Below are positions 10,628 through 20,606 of a stretch of 64,000 nucleotides of DNA, piece after piece. The translations under genes and the position numbers were made by a program. Location: the NCBI GenBank assembly GCA_037179385.1, contig CM074193.1, positions 43,308,846 to 43,372,845 of the forward strand. Direction: 5' to 3'. The notes under the pieces are model-generated. The model was given only the letters and a program-made list of their open reading frames with translations. It searched no databases and was not told the origin of the DNA. Position 1 is the stretch's first letter. Each line of letters starts with the position of its first letter. The stretch is from Holothuria scabra. Taxonomy: Eukaryota > Echinodermata > Holothuroidea > Aspidochirotida > Holothuriidae.

Positions 10628-11467
10628 GTTACCAAACGAAAAGGCGGAAGTGGTTTTAAGAAGCAGTTGACTTGCTATAATTGTAATAAACCTGGACACC
10701 ACGTGTCTCAGTGCTACCTGCTGACTGGGAGTCCCCCACAAAGTAAGCAGGAAATTTCCACGCAGTCTCCGTCAGGTGTTGGTTGTGTAGCCCAATTAAA
10801 AAACCCCAAACCAATTGCCAAGAAAATCAAAGCTACTGAAACCGTTGTGTCAGAACAAGTAAATGAAGACATTAGGCCATTTCTAATGAAGGGTACTATG
10901 GCAATTGAATATATATGTCCCCCTAAAGAAATAAACATTGTAAGGGATACGTGCTGTTCCCAAACACTAGTGTTGGAGAAAGCGTTGCCCTTTGGTGAGC
11001 AGAGTTCAACAGGAACATGTGATCTAATCCTTGGAATTAACATGGAGGTGATTAGTGTCCCGCTTCATAAAGTTAATTTGGAGTGTGGTGTAGTATCCGG
11101 CCCGGTGCAGGTTGGAGTTATGGCAGAATGGCCAGTGAAGGGTGTATCAATGATGCTGGGAAATGATCTAGCAGGTGCTAAGGTTCTCCCCAATCCCATT
11201 GTGACAAGCACGCCCTCTAATAAGGATATTGAGGAAAGTGAAATATTTCCTGCTTGTGTTACCACTAGGGCTATGAGTAAGAAGGCATTCTATGAAGCAG
11301 CAGAGTCAGTGAGCTGCCAAGATGATGTCTACCACTTGGAAGACACCTTCTTCAAGGTGTTAAATGACACCGACACCAGTTCTGATGAAAACCTAAAAGG
11401 GGAGATGGGAAAAGACCCCATGAACCGTACTAAATTGATTATTGAGCAAGAAAGTGACCCGAACTGA
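10628..11467 (+). pseudogene. Nucleocapsid zinc knuckle and aspartic protease, copy A
   Basis: An 840-base stretch open in the same frame as upstream gag, separated from it only by the TAG at 10625. Early residues give a CCHC zinc knuckle (CYNCNKPGHHVSQC), the RNA-binding nucleocapsid motif. About 90 residues further a protease-like segment (IVRDTCCSQTLVLEKALPF) appears where retroviral-type aspartic proteases carry D-T/S-G. The glycine is replaced by cysteine, which should damage the active site. A later hydrophobic-glycine block (SMMLGNDLAG) fits the C-terminal part of the fold. The frame stops at 11465-11467 before integrase. Confidence 0.8.
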
Positions 11468-11532
11468 TTGAAATAGGGAAAAGGGGTGTAACACGGCAGG
11501 AGGCCACGCAAAATCCTCTCTGTTTTTATAAG

Positions 11533-13162
11533 CAAAATGGCATCCTAATGAGGAAATGGCGTCCTCCAAATGCGCCAGCAGAAGATGAGTGACAGGAAGT
11601 GCACCAGATTGTTGTACCAGCGGTCTACCGGAGTGACGTCCTGAGTATGGCCTATGATAGTCCCATGGCAGGACACTTAGGAGTCCGGAAGACACGTGAC
11701 AAAATTATTAGGCATTTTTGGTGGCCCAAAATTAGGAGTGATGTGGCAGAGTATTGCAGATCGTGCCACACGTGCCAGGTGGTTGGAAAGCCCAACCAGA
11801 AAATACCACCTGCACCTTTGAACCCCATTCCTGTATTTGGTGAGCCCTTCAGTGTGGTCCTTATTGACTGCGTCGGTCCCCTTCTCAGAAATAGGTCAGG
11901 TAATCAATACATCCTGACAATTATGTGTGCATCCATCCGCTTTCCCGAAGCCATACCTCTAAGGAATATTAAAGCACAAACCGCCGCGAAGGCCTTGACA
12001 AAATTCTTCACATTAGTTGGCCTTCCGAAGAGCATTCAGTCTGATCAAGGACCAAATTTCACCTCCGGACTGTTTCAGCAGGTCATGTACCAACTGGGCA
12101 TTGACCAGCACCTTTCTAGTGCTTATCATCCGGAGTCGCAGGGTGCACTAGAGAGGTTCCATCAAACGCCCAAAAATGATCAGGACATACTGCCTGGAGT
12201 TCCAAACAGACTGGGATGAGGGCGTACACCTGTTGTTGTTTTGCGGCTAGGGATGCAGTGCAAGATACACTAGGCTTTAGTCCATTTGAGTTGGTGTTAG
12301 GACACACTGTGCGTGAGGAATATTAAAGCACAAACCGCCGTGAAGGCCTTGACAAAATTCTTCACATTAGTTGGCCTTCCGAAGAGCATTCAGTCTGATC
12401 AAGGACCAAATTTCACCTCGAGCCGGACTGTTTCAGCAGGTCATGTACCAACTGGGCATTGACCAGCACCTTTCTAGTGCTTATCATCCGGAGTCGCAGG
12501 GTGCACTAGAGAGGTTCCATCAAACGCTCAAAAAATGATCAGGACATACTGCCTGGAGTTCCAGACAGACTGGGATGAGGGCGTACACCTGTTGTTGTTT
12601 TGCGGCTAGGGATGCAGTGCAAGATACACTAGGCTTTAGTCCATTTGAGTTGGTGTTAGGACACACTGTGCGTGGTCCTTTGAAACACTTGAAAGAAAAG
12701 TGGTTAAGCAATTTTACCGACACTAACCTGCGCGACTATGTGTCCAGATTTAAACAGAAATTAAATAGGGCAAATGAAATAGCCAGACTAAATCAACAAC
12801 AAAGTCAGACCAAAATGAAAAAGTGGTATGACAAGGATGCTAAGAAAAGAGTTTTTAAACCTGGAGATAAAGTTTTGGTGCTGTTCCCAATTCAAGGCTT
12901 CCCTTTCCAAGCTAGATACTTTGGCCCATATGAAGTTGAGCCAAAGATGGGTGACTTAAACTATGTGGTCAAGACACCAGGTAGACGTAAGAGCAGACAA
13001 TTGTGTCATGTAAATATGCTCAAAGGGCATATAAAAAGAAATGAAGGTAATGTGCCTAAGCCTGTGTGTCCCATATTGCAATCTGATGACACAAGGGCGG
13101 ATGTTGGCCTGATGGTTCAAGCGAGCCGCATGCTGACTTGGACGAAAGAGAGTACAACATGA
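11533..13162 (+). pseudogene. Integrase coding region, copy A, with internal 354-bp duplication
   Basis: Integrase inserts element cDNA into the host genome. The N-terminal HHCC zinc domain is visible (GHLGVRK, RHFWWPKI, CRSCHTCQ). It is followed by the catalytic core with all three acidic residues in one frame: D in VLIDCVGPL, D in QSDQGPNF, E in PESQGALERF. An in-frame TGA at 11590-11592 precedes the zinc domain. After the core the frame is lost near 12165, and 11962-12315 is repeated as 12316-12674. The second block has a 4-bp insertion and an extra A. The C-terminal part (12575-13162) contains the GPY/F-type module (ARYFGPYEV) typical of Ty3/gypsy integrases. Integrase precedes RT here, unlike ordinary gypsy elements. 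Confidence 0.85.
11962..12674 (+). repeat. Tandem duplication inside integrase of copy A
   Basis: Block 1 (11962-12315, 354 bp) and block 2 (12316-12674, 359 bp) both run from aggaatattaaagcac to acacactgtgcgtg. Block 2, like copy B, carries a 4-bp insertion (acctcgagccgga versus acctccgga) and one extra A in the later A-run. Block 1 lacks both and keeps the frame through the catalytic glutamate. Confidence 0.92.
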
Positions 13163-13721
13163 AGTTGCAAAATTCGGACGTGTTCAATAATTTGGAGCAG
13201 AAGTTTGCTCACCTTACGGACATACAAAAATCTGAGATCATAGAGCTCGTTATGGAGTGTGAAAATGCCTTTCATAAGATCAAGTCCATCCTTATGGGCT
13301 CTCCCATACTTGCTGCGCCTGACTTTCAGAAGCAGTTCAAGTTGGCTGCCGATGCTAGTGACATAGGATGCGGTGGTGTGGTGTTACAAGAGGGTGAAGA
13401 TAATGTTGAGCACGCCATATCTTACTTTTGAAAGAAGTTTAACAAACACCAGAGAAATTACTCGGCCATTAAGAAGGAATGTCTTGCACTTTTACTGTCA
13501 CTCCAGCATTTTAATGTGTATTTACACACCACTGTTCACCCTGTGCTGAATTTACCGATTATGATCCCCTCACATTTATTCATAAGATGAAAAACAAGAA
13601 TCAAAGATTATTGAGATAGAGTTTGACATTACAAGAATATAATCTTGAAATCAAGCACATTAAAGGAAAAGATAATGTGATGGCAGATGCCTTATCTAGA
13701 TTCACTTCGTTCATTGTGTAA
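13138..13721 (+). pseudogene. Deleted reverse transcriptase / RNase H remnant, copy A
   Basis: The segment before RT (ending LVMECENAF) is joined directly to the RT-RNase H junction (KSILMGSPILAAPDF, then LAADASDIGCGGVVLQEG). No palm motif (Y-x-D-D) lies between, so the polymerase core has been removed in frame. RNase H continues with NYSAIKKECLALLLSL after an in-frame TGA at 13432. After a frameshift near 13550 it ends LEIKHIKGKDNVMADALSRF, the classic gypsy RNase H C-terminus, with TAA at 13719-13721. The element cannot copy itself without a helper. Confidence 0.85.
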
Positions 13722-13944
13722 CCATTAAATAAAGGTGATTATGACACAGATATTGTATGTTTATGTATGTTTACTTAAACAGGTTAATGTTGTAGAGAAG
13801 ACTTTGCATGCAACATTGAAAGAGCACATATGTGTAAATAATGAGAAAACTTATTATGTGTTACATAAGTCATGCTTATGTTTATACAATGTTGTGAAGA
13901 ATGAGATATTACGAAAGTTTTCATTGCATTCAAACTTTCCTTTC

Positions 13945-13954
13945 AGGGGGAGGG
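13945..13954 (+). promoter_or_regulatory. Polypurine tract, copy A
   Basis: agggggaggg immediately before the TG of LTR2, the expected plus-strand primer position. The ~220 bases between the pol stop and this tract show no supported gene. Confidence 0.8.
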
Positions 13955-15198
13955 TGTTACGAGGACCTAAGTAATGGCCTAGCAGATGAGTGGTTATGTA
14001 TTATAATGTGCTGGAAGCCCAGTGTTATTCAGCAAATTATTTTCGAAAGTCCTTGTCATTGTTAAAACTAGGACGAGTCATTGACACCTGATGTGATTAG
14101 TTCGAGATATTTCTAGAAAGTAGGTTTATATAGATTTATACGTAAGACCTATTATTGGTATGTTATAGCACTCACCATGTTGTTTATTGGTTGCCGCTAT
14201 CTCGCCATGCTGAGCGGTAGTTACGCGATGCATCTAGGAGGTTCGTCTGTGAGGAATTCTGTGATGACAGCAGGTCAAGTTTGTGACTCGAAGTTCACCG
14301 AACATTCGACAAGCGAACGCGTTGATTCCAGCATTTATTCTTCTTGGAAAAGCATCGAAGAAATGTGCAGTGTCATCACGGAAGTTGCAAACATGTTATT
14401 TTGGAAACTTACCTACAAGATGTAGAACGTTCCGGAATTTGAGAACGAACTGTACTTATACTAGGACCGTTTTCTTGATAAAACGTTGCGACATTCAAGT
14501 TTAAGGAGACAAATTCACGTCGGTTCTGAGAAGTTATTTTCGTGATTTCAACGAAGTCTTTGGACTCAGTGAGCTTTTGCTGTAAATTCTTACAGTTCAT
14601 TCAGCAATATTTGTCGTCGGAGAGTTGGAGAAGTTCCGGTCTCCTTTGGAAGGAGGCATTGCCGAAAGAGGTTGTCCGAAAGAAGTTCTGACTGCTCCTT
14701 CATTGTTGATTGCTGTTTTGTTGGTTCCTCCTGTCCCCTTCGTTTTTGAGTCATCGCTAGAGAAGAGTTGACTGTCAATTTTGCTGGGAGAAGTAGAAAG
14801 TCGTCGGATCCCAGGGGAAGACTTCACGACATAAAGACATCATAAGCCTCGGTAGTTGCAGACGGCAGTTGCAGTCGTCGTTTGAAATTATAAATTTACG
14901 CGGTGAAGAGAATACGCAAGTCGCAAATCGCCGTGTAAAAGCATCAGCACAAGAAACAGCGTGGTTGAGTGTTTTTGAATGTCTGTTCTCCTGTAAACTG
15001 TGAGTAATTCCATTTTTGTAAACATTGTAGTTCTGATACTTGTTATGTATTGTTTTATTGTTTTCTCAAATAAATTGCTAGACTTCTCCATTTTTTGTGT
15101 GTTTGTCTTCCCAATTTTCGAACTCCCGGTCGTCTCAGAAATTATTCTATCTTTCCAAAAAGGTTAAATTCATACCAACAGACTAACAGGTCGTAACA
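13955..15198 (+). repeat. Middle LTR (LTR2), recombinant
   Basis: 1244 bp. Up to about 14502 its diagnostic bases match LTR3 (cctaagtaatgg, gtgactcgaagttc, acattcaagttt). From 14544 onward they match LTR1 (cgtgatttcaacg, ggactcagtgag, and the ~16-bp stretch near its end that LTR3 lacks). The switch falls within 14503-14543. Confidence 0.92.
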
Positions 15199-15201
15199 AT
15201 T

Positions 15202-15220
15202 TGGGGGCCTCGATCCGGGA
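15202..15220 (+). promoter_or_regulatory. Primer binding site, copy B
   Basis: Same 19-base sequence as at 9423-9441, also three bases after the LTR, including the two extra bases relative to a tRNA-Pro site. Confidence 0.5.
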
Positions 15221-15384
15221 ACGGTCTACGTTCTAGTGCCGTTCTGTGTAATTTGCGTTGTTTTAGAAAATTGTGGAGGCACCCAACTGTTTTGCTGTCT
15301 GTTGGAAGTGATTGCGTAGTGCTGTGGAATTTCGTGATCATATTTGTGTTGTCTAGCAATAGTGAGAAAGCAAAACAAGTAAAT

Positions 15385-16405
15385 ATGAATTTCAATGTTG
15401 AGGAATTTCTCAAAACTGTTACGTGGGAAAGTTTTGAACGGCTCAAGAAGCCAGAGTTAATGAAAGTTGCTAAGCATTACGAATTGGACGTAAAACATGC
15501 AATGAGGAAACACTGTTTAAGAATTTGCTGATTGATTTGTTGGTTGATGAGGAGATATTTAATGAGTCGTATCTGAACAAAAAAGGGGAAGTCCCGACTG
15601 AAATTGGTGATGCCGTCCAGTTAAAAAAACTGGAAGTCGAAATGGAAAAATTAAGGATGGAGAAATTTAGGTTGGCACATGAAAGACGACTAAAGGAATC
15701 GGAAATTCAGGCCAAAATAAAGTCTGATTCTGATTCATCCTCCTCATCAGCCCCTCGGTCGCAGCAGTTTGATGCATTGAAGTAGGTTACATTAAATTGC
15801 TGCCAAGGTTCACAGAAATTGAAGTTGACAAGTATTTTATCCACTTCGTAAAGGTGGCTGAAAGTACGAAGTGGCCCAAAGAGAATTGGACGCTGCTTTT
15901 ACAGAGTAGTTTTGTGGGTAAGGCTCCGAGAGGTTTACTCGGCACTTCCCTCTGAGAAAAGTTTTAACTTCGATGAAGTAAAGCAGGCGATCCTTAAGGC
16001 GTATGAGCTTGTGCCAGAGGCCTACAGACAAACATTTAGGGGTACCAAGAAAAGCGTGGACCAGACACATGTTGAGTTTGCTAGGGTAAAGGAGCGAATG
16101 TTTGATAGGTGGCTCCGATCAAAAGAGGTGGGGAGTGACGTTAGAAAATTGAGGGATTGTGTTTGATCGAAGAGTTTAAGAGGTGTATTCATCCAGACAT
16201 CAGAAGGCATCTTGATGAAACCAAAGTTGAAAATCTACATAGTGCTGCAACGAAAGCAGATGATTATGCCCTAACCCACAAATTAAACCCCAGCAAGGTA
16301 TTTCAGGCTAAAACCCCGTTCCAGGCAAAATCAAACTCACCTGGATCTCAAGATAATAAAGGGAAACCTGAGTCAAAGGGAGAGCGTGGTAAAGGGAATA
16401 ACTAG
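15385..16405 (+). pseudogene. Gag coding region, copy B
   Basis: Near-identical to the copy A gag. It shares the frameshift after the first ~45 codons, the frame change before the capsid segment and the terminal TAG (16403-16405). Two differences matter: CAG instead of TAG ahead of the FDALK segment, so that piece runs on to a TAG at 15783-15785, and a 1-bp deletion at about 16157 (gagggattg versus gagggaattg) that breaks the capsid frame again. Confidence 0.8.
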
Positions 16406-17245
16406 GTTACCAAACGAAAAGGCGGAAGTGGTTTTAAGAAGCAGTTGACTTGCTATAATTGTAATAAACCTGGACACCACGTGTCTCAGTGCTACCTGCT
16501 GACTGGGAGTCCCCCACAAAGTAAGCAGGAAATTTCCACGCAGTCTCCGTCAGGTGTTGGTTGTGTAGCCCAATTAAAAAACCCCAAACCAATTGCCAAG
16601 AAAATCAAAGCTACTGAAACCGTTGTGTCAGAACAAGTAAATGAAGACATTAGGCCATTTCTAATGAAGGGTACTATGGCAATTGAATATATATGTCCCC
16701 CTAAAGAAATAAACATTGTAAGGGATACGTGCTGTTCCCAAACACTAGTGTTGGAGAAAGCGTTGCCCTTTGGTGAGCAGAGTTCAACAGGAACATGTGA
16801 TCTAATCCTTGGAATTAACATGGAGGTGATTAGTGTTCCGCTTCATAAAGTTAATTTGGAGTGTGGTGTAGTATCCGGCCCGGTGCAGGTTGGAGTTATG
16901 GCAGAATGGCCAGTGAAGGGTGTATCAATGATGCTGGGAAATGATCTAGCAGGTGCTAAGGTTCTCCCCAATCCCATTGTGACAAGCACGCCCTCTAATA
17001 AGGATATTGAGGAAAGTGAAATATTTCCTGCTTGTGTTACCACTAGGGCTATGAGTAAGAAGGCATTCTATGAAGCAGCAGAGTCAGTGAGCTGCCAAGA
17101 TGATGTCTACCACTTGGAAGACACCTTCTTCAAGGTGTTAAATGACACCGACACCAGTTCTGATGAAAACCTAAAAGGGGAGATGGGAAAAGACCCCATG
17201 AACCGTACTAAATTGATTATTGAGCAAGAAAGTGACCCGAACTGA
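16406..17245 (+). pseudogene. Zinc knuckle and aspartic protease, copy B
   Basis: The encoded residues match those of copy A, including the CCHC knuckle and the DTC in place of DTG at the protease active site. The glycine loss therefore predates the duplication. Confidence 0.8.
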
Positions 17246-17310
17246 TTGAAATAGGGAAAAGGGGTGTAACACGGCAGGAGGCCACGCAAAATCCTCTCTA
17301 TTTTTATAAG

Positions 17311-18586
17311 CAAAATGGCATCCTAATGAGGAAATGGCGTCCTCCAAATGCGCCAGCAGAAGATGAGTGACAGGAAGTGCACCAGATTGTTGTACCAGCG
17401 GTCTACCGGAGTGACGTCCTGAGTATGGCCTATGATAGTCCCATGGCAGGACACTTAGGAGTCCGGAAGACACGTGACAAAATTATTAGGCATTTTTGGT
17501 GGCCCAAAATTAGGAGTGATGTGGCAGAGTATTGCAGATCGTGCCACACGTGCCAGGTGGTTGGAAAGCCCAACCAGAAAATACCACCTGCACCTTTGAA
17601 CCCCATTCCTGTATTTGGTGAGCCCTTCAGTGTGGTCCTTATTGACTGCGTCGGTCCCCTCCTCAGAAATAGGTCAGGTAATCAATACATCCTGACAATC
17701 ATGTGTGCATCCATCCGCTTTCCCGAAGCCATACCTCTAAGGAATATTAAAGCACAAACCGCCGTGAAGGCCTTGACAAAATTCTTCACATTAGTTGGCC
17801 TTCCGAAGAGCATTCAGTCTGATCAAGGACCAAATTTCACCTCGAGCCGGACTGTTTCAGCAGGTCATGTACCAACTGGGCATTGACCAGCACCTTTCTA
17901 GTGCTTATCATCCGGAGTCGCAGGGTGCACTAGAGAGGTTCCATCAAACGCTCAAAAAATGATCAGGACATACTGCCTGGAGTTCCAGACAGACTGGGAT
18001 GAGGGCGTACACCTGTTGTTGTTTTGCGGCTAGGGATGCAGTGCAAGATACACTAGGCTTTAGTCCATTTGAGTTGGTGTTAGGACACACTGTGCGTGGT
18101 CCTTTGAAACACTTGAAAGAAAAGTGGTTAAGCAATTTTACCGACACTAACCTGCGCGACTATGTGTCCAGATTTAAACAGAAATTAAATAGGGCAAATG
18201 AAATAGCCAGACTAAATCAACAACAAAGTCAGACCAAAATGAAAAAGTGGTATGACAAGGATGCTAAGAAAAGAGTTTTTAAACCTGGAGATAAAGTTTT
18301 GGTGCTGTTCCCAATTCAAGGCTTCCCTTTCCAAGCTAGATACTTTGGCCCATATGAAGTTGAGCCAAAGATGGGTGACTTAAACTATGTGGTCAAGACA
18401 CCAGGTAGACGTAAGAGCAGACAATTGTGTCATGTAAATATGCTCAAAGGGCATATAAAAAGAAATGAAGGTAATGTGCCTAAGCCTGTGTGTCCCATAT
18501 TGCAATCTGATGACACAAGGGCGGATGTTGGCCTGATGGTTCAAGCGAGCCGCATGCTGACTTGGACGAAAGAGAGTACAACATGA
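17311..18586 (+). pseudogene. Integrase coding region, copy B
   Basis: Carries the HHCC domain and the first two catalytic aspartates, then the 4-bp insertion at about 17843 shifts the frame before the catalytic glutamate. The segment is present once only. The C-terminal GPY/F module is open at 17999-18586. The copy A TGA before the zinc domain is shared. Confidence 0.85.
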
Positions 18587-19145
18587 AGTTGCAAAATTCG
18601 GACGTGTTCAATAATTTGGAGCAGAAGTTTGCTCACCTTACGGACATACAAAAATCTGAGATCATAGAGCTCGTTATGGAGTGTGAAAATGCCTTTCATA
18701 AGATCAAGTCCATCCTTATGGGCTCTCCCATACTTGCTGCGCCTGACTTTCAGAAGCAGTTCAAGTTGGCTGCCGATGCTAGTGACATAGGATGCGGTAG
18801 TGTGGTGTTACAAGAGGGTGAAGATAATGTTGAGCACCCCATATCTTACTTTTGAAAGAAGTTTAACAAACACCAGAGAAATTACTCGGCCATTAAGAAG
18901 GAATGTCTTGCACTTTTACTGTCACTCCAGCATTTTAATGTGTATTTACACACCACTGTTCACCCTGTGCTGAATTTACCGATTATGATCCCCTCACATT
19001 TATTCATAAGATGAAAAACAAGAATCAAAGATTATTGAGATAGAGTTTGACATTACAAGAATATAATCTTGAAATCAAGCACATTAAAGGAAAAGATAAT
19101 GTGATGGCAGATGCCTTATCTAGATTCACTTCGTTCATTGTGTAA
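18562..19145 (+). pseudogene. Deleted reverse transcriptase / RNase H remnant, copy B
   Basis: Same junction as copy A, with the RT core missing between ECENAF and HKIKSIL, the same TGA inside RNase H and the same later frameshift. Ends with TAA at 19143-19145. Only scattered substitutions separate it from copy A. Confidence 0.85.
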
Positions 19146-19367
19146 CCATTAAATAAAGGTGATTATGACACAGATATTGTATGTTTATGTATGTTTACTT
19201 AAACAGGTTAATGTTGTAGAGAAGACTTTGCATGCAACATTGAAAGAGCACATATGTGTAAATAATGAGAAAACTTATTATGTGTTACATAAGTCATGCT
19301 TATGTTTATACAATGTTGTGAAGAATGAGAAATTACGAAAGTTTTCATTGCATTCAAACTTTCCTTT

Positions 19368-19378
19368 AAGGGGGAGGG
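19368..19378 (+). promoter_or_regulatory. Polypurine tract, copy B
   Basis: aagggggaggg directly before LTR3. Confidence 0.8.
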
Positions 19379-20602
19379 TGTTACGAGGACCTAAGTAATG
19401 GCCTAGCAGATGAGTGGTTATGTATTATAATGTGCTGGAAGCCCAGTGTTATTCAGCAAATTATTTTCGAAAGTCCTTGTCATTGTTAAAACTAGGACGA
19501 GTCATTGACACCTGATGTGATTAGTTCGAGATATTTCTAGAATGTAGGTATATATAGATTTATACGTGAGACCTATTATTGGTATGTTATAGCACTCACC
19601 ATGTTGTTTATTGGTTGCCGCTATCTCGCCATGCTGAGCGGTAGTTACGCGATGCATCTAGGAGGTTCGTCTGTGAGGAATTCTGTGATGACAGCAGGTC
19701 AAGTTTGTGACTCGAAGTTCACCGAACATTCGACAAGCGAACGCGTTGATTCCAGCATTTATTCTTCTTGGAAAAGCATCGAAGAAATGTGCAGTGTCAT
19801 CACGGAAGTTGCAAACATGTTATTTTGGAAACTTACCTACAAGATGTAGAGCGTTCCGGAATTTGAGAACGAACTGTACTTATACTAGGACCGTTTTCTT
19901 GATAAAACGTTGCGACATTCAAGTTTGAGGAGACAAATTCACGTCGGTTCTGAGAAGTTATTTTCGTAATTTCAACGAAGTCTTTGGAGTAAGCTTTTGC
20001 TGTAAATTCTTACAGTTCATTCAGCAATATTTGTCGTCGGAGAGTTGGAGAAGTTCCGGTCTCCTTTGGAAGGAAGCATTTGCCGAAAGAGGTTTTCGAA
20101 AAGAAGTTCTGACTGCTTCTTCATTGTTGTTTGCTATTTTGTTGGTTCATCCTGTCCCGTTTGTTATGGAGTCATCGCTAGAGAAAAGGTGACTGTCAAT
20201 TTTGCTGGGAGAAGTAGAAGTCGTCGGATCCCAGGGGAAGACTTCACGACATAAAGACAACGTAGGCCTCGGTAGTTGAAGACCGCAGTTGCAGTCGTAG
20301 TTTGAAATTATAAATTCACGTGGTGAAGAAAATACGCAAGTCGCAGATCGCCGTGTTAAAGCATCAGTACGAGAAACAACGTGGTTGAGTGCATTTTGAA
20401 TATCTGTTCACTTATAAACTGTGAGTGATTCCATTTTTGTAAACATTGTAGTTCTGATACTTGTAATATATTGTTTTATTGTTTTCTCACTTAAATTGTT
20501 AAATATCTCAATTTTTTGTGTGTTAGCCTTCCCAATTTTCGAACTCCCGGACCTCTGTCCAAAAAGGTTAAAATCATACCACCAGACCAACAGGTCGTAA
20601 CA
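19379..20602 (+). repeat. 3' LTR (LTR3)
   Basis: 1224 bp, ending TCGTAACA, then target duplication GCTA. Close to LTR2 in its first half and clearly diverged from LTR1 and LTR2 in its second half (ggagtaagc for ggactcagtgagc, and a ~16-bp deletion near the end). Confidence 0.92.
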
Positions 20603-20606
20603 GCTA

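Larger units (their letters stand above)
8180..20602 (+). mobile_element. Gmr1-like Ty3/gypsy retrotransposon, tandem LTR-int-LTR-int-LTR array
   Basis: Three LTRs (8180-9419, 13955-15198, 19379-20602) enclose two nearly identical internal regions. Each LTR begins TGTTACGA and ends TCGTAACA, a perfect 8-bp inverted repeat. The outer ends are flanked by GCTA (8176-8179 and 20603-20606), a 4-bp target duplication. There is none around the middle LTR, so the array is one insertion later duplicated in place. Domain order is gag capsid, zinc knuckle, protease, integrase, (reverse transcriptase), RNase H. Integrase before RT is the hallmark of the Gmr1 group of Ty3/gypsy elements, and the gag carries the SCAN-related motif AYELVPEAYRQ, also a Gmr1 trait. 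Internal lengths are 4535 and 4180 bp; the 355-bp difference is fully explained by a 354-bp tandem duplication and a 1-bp indel. Confidence 0.9.
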
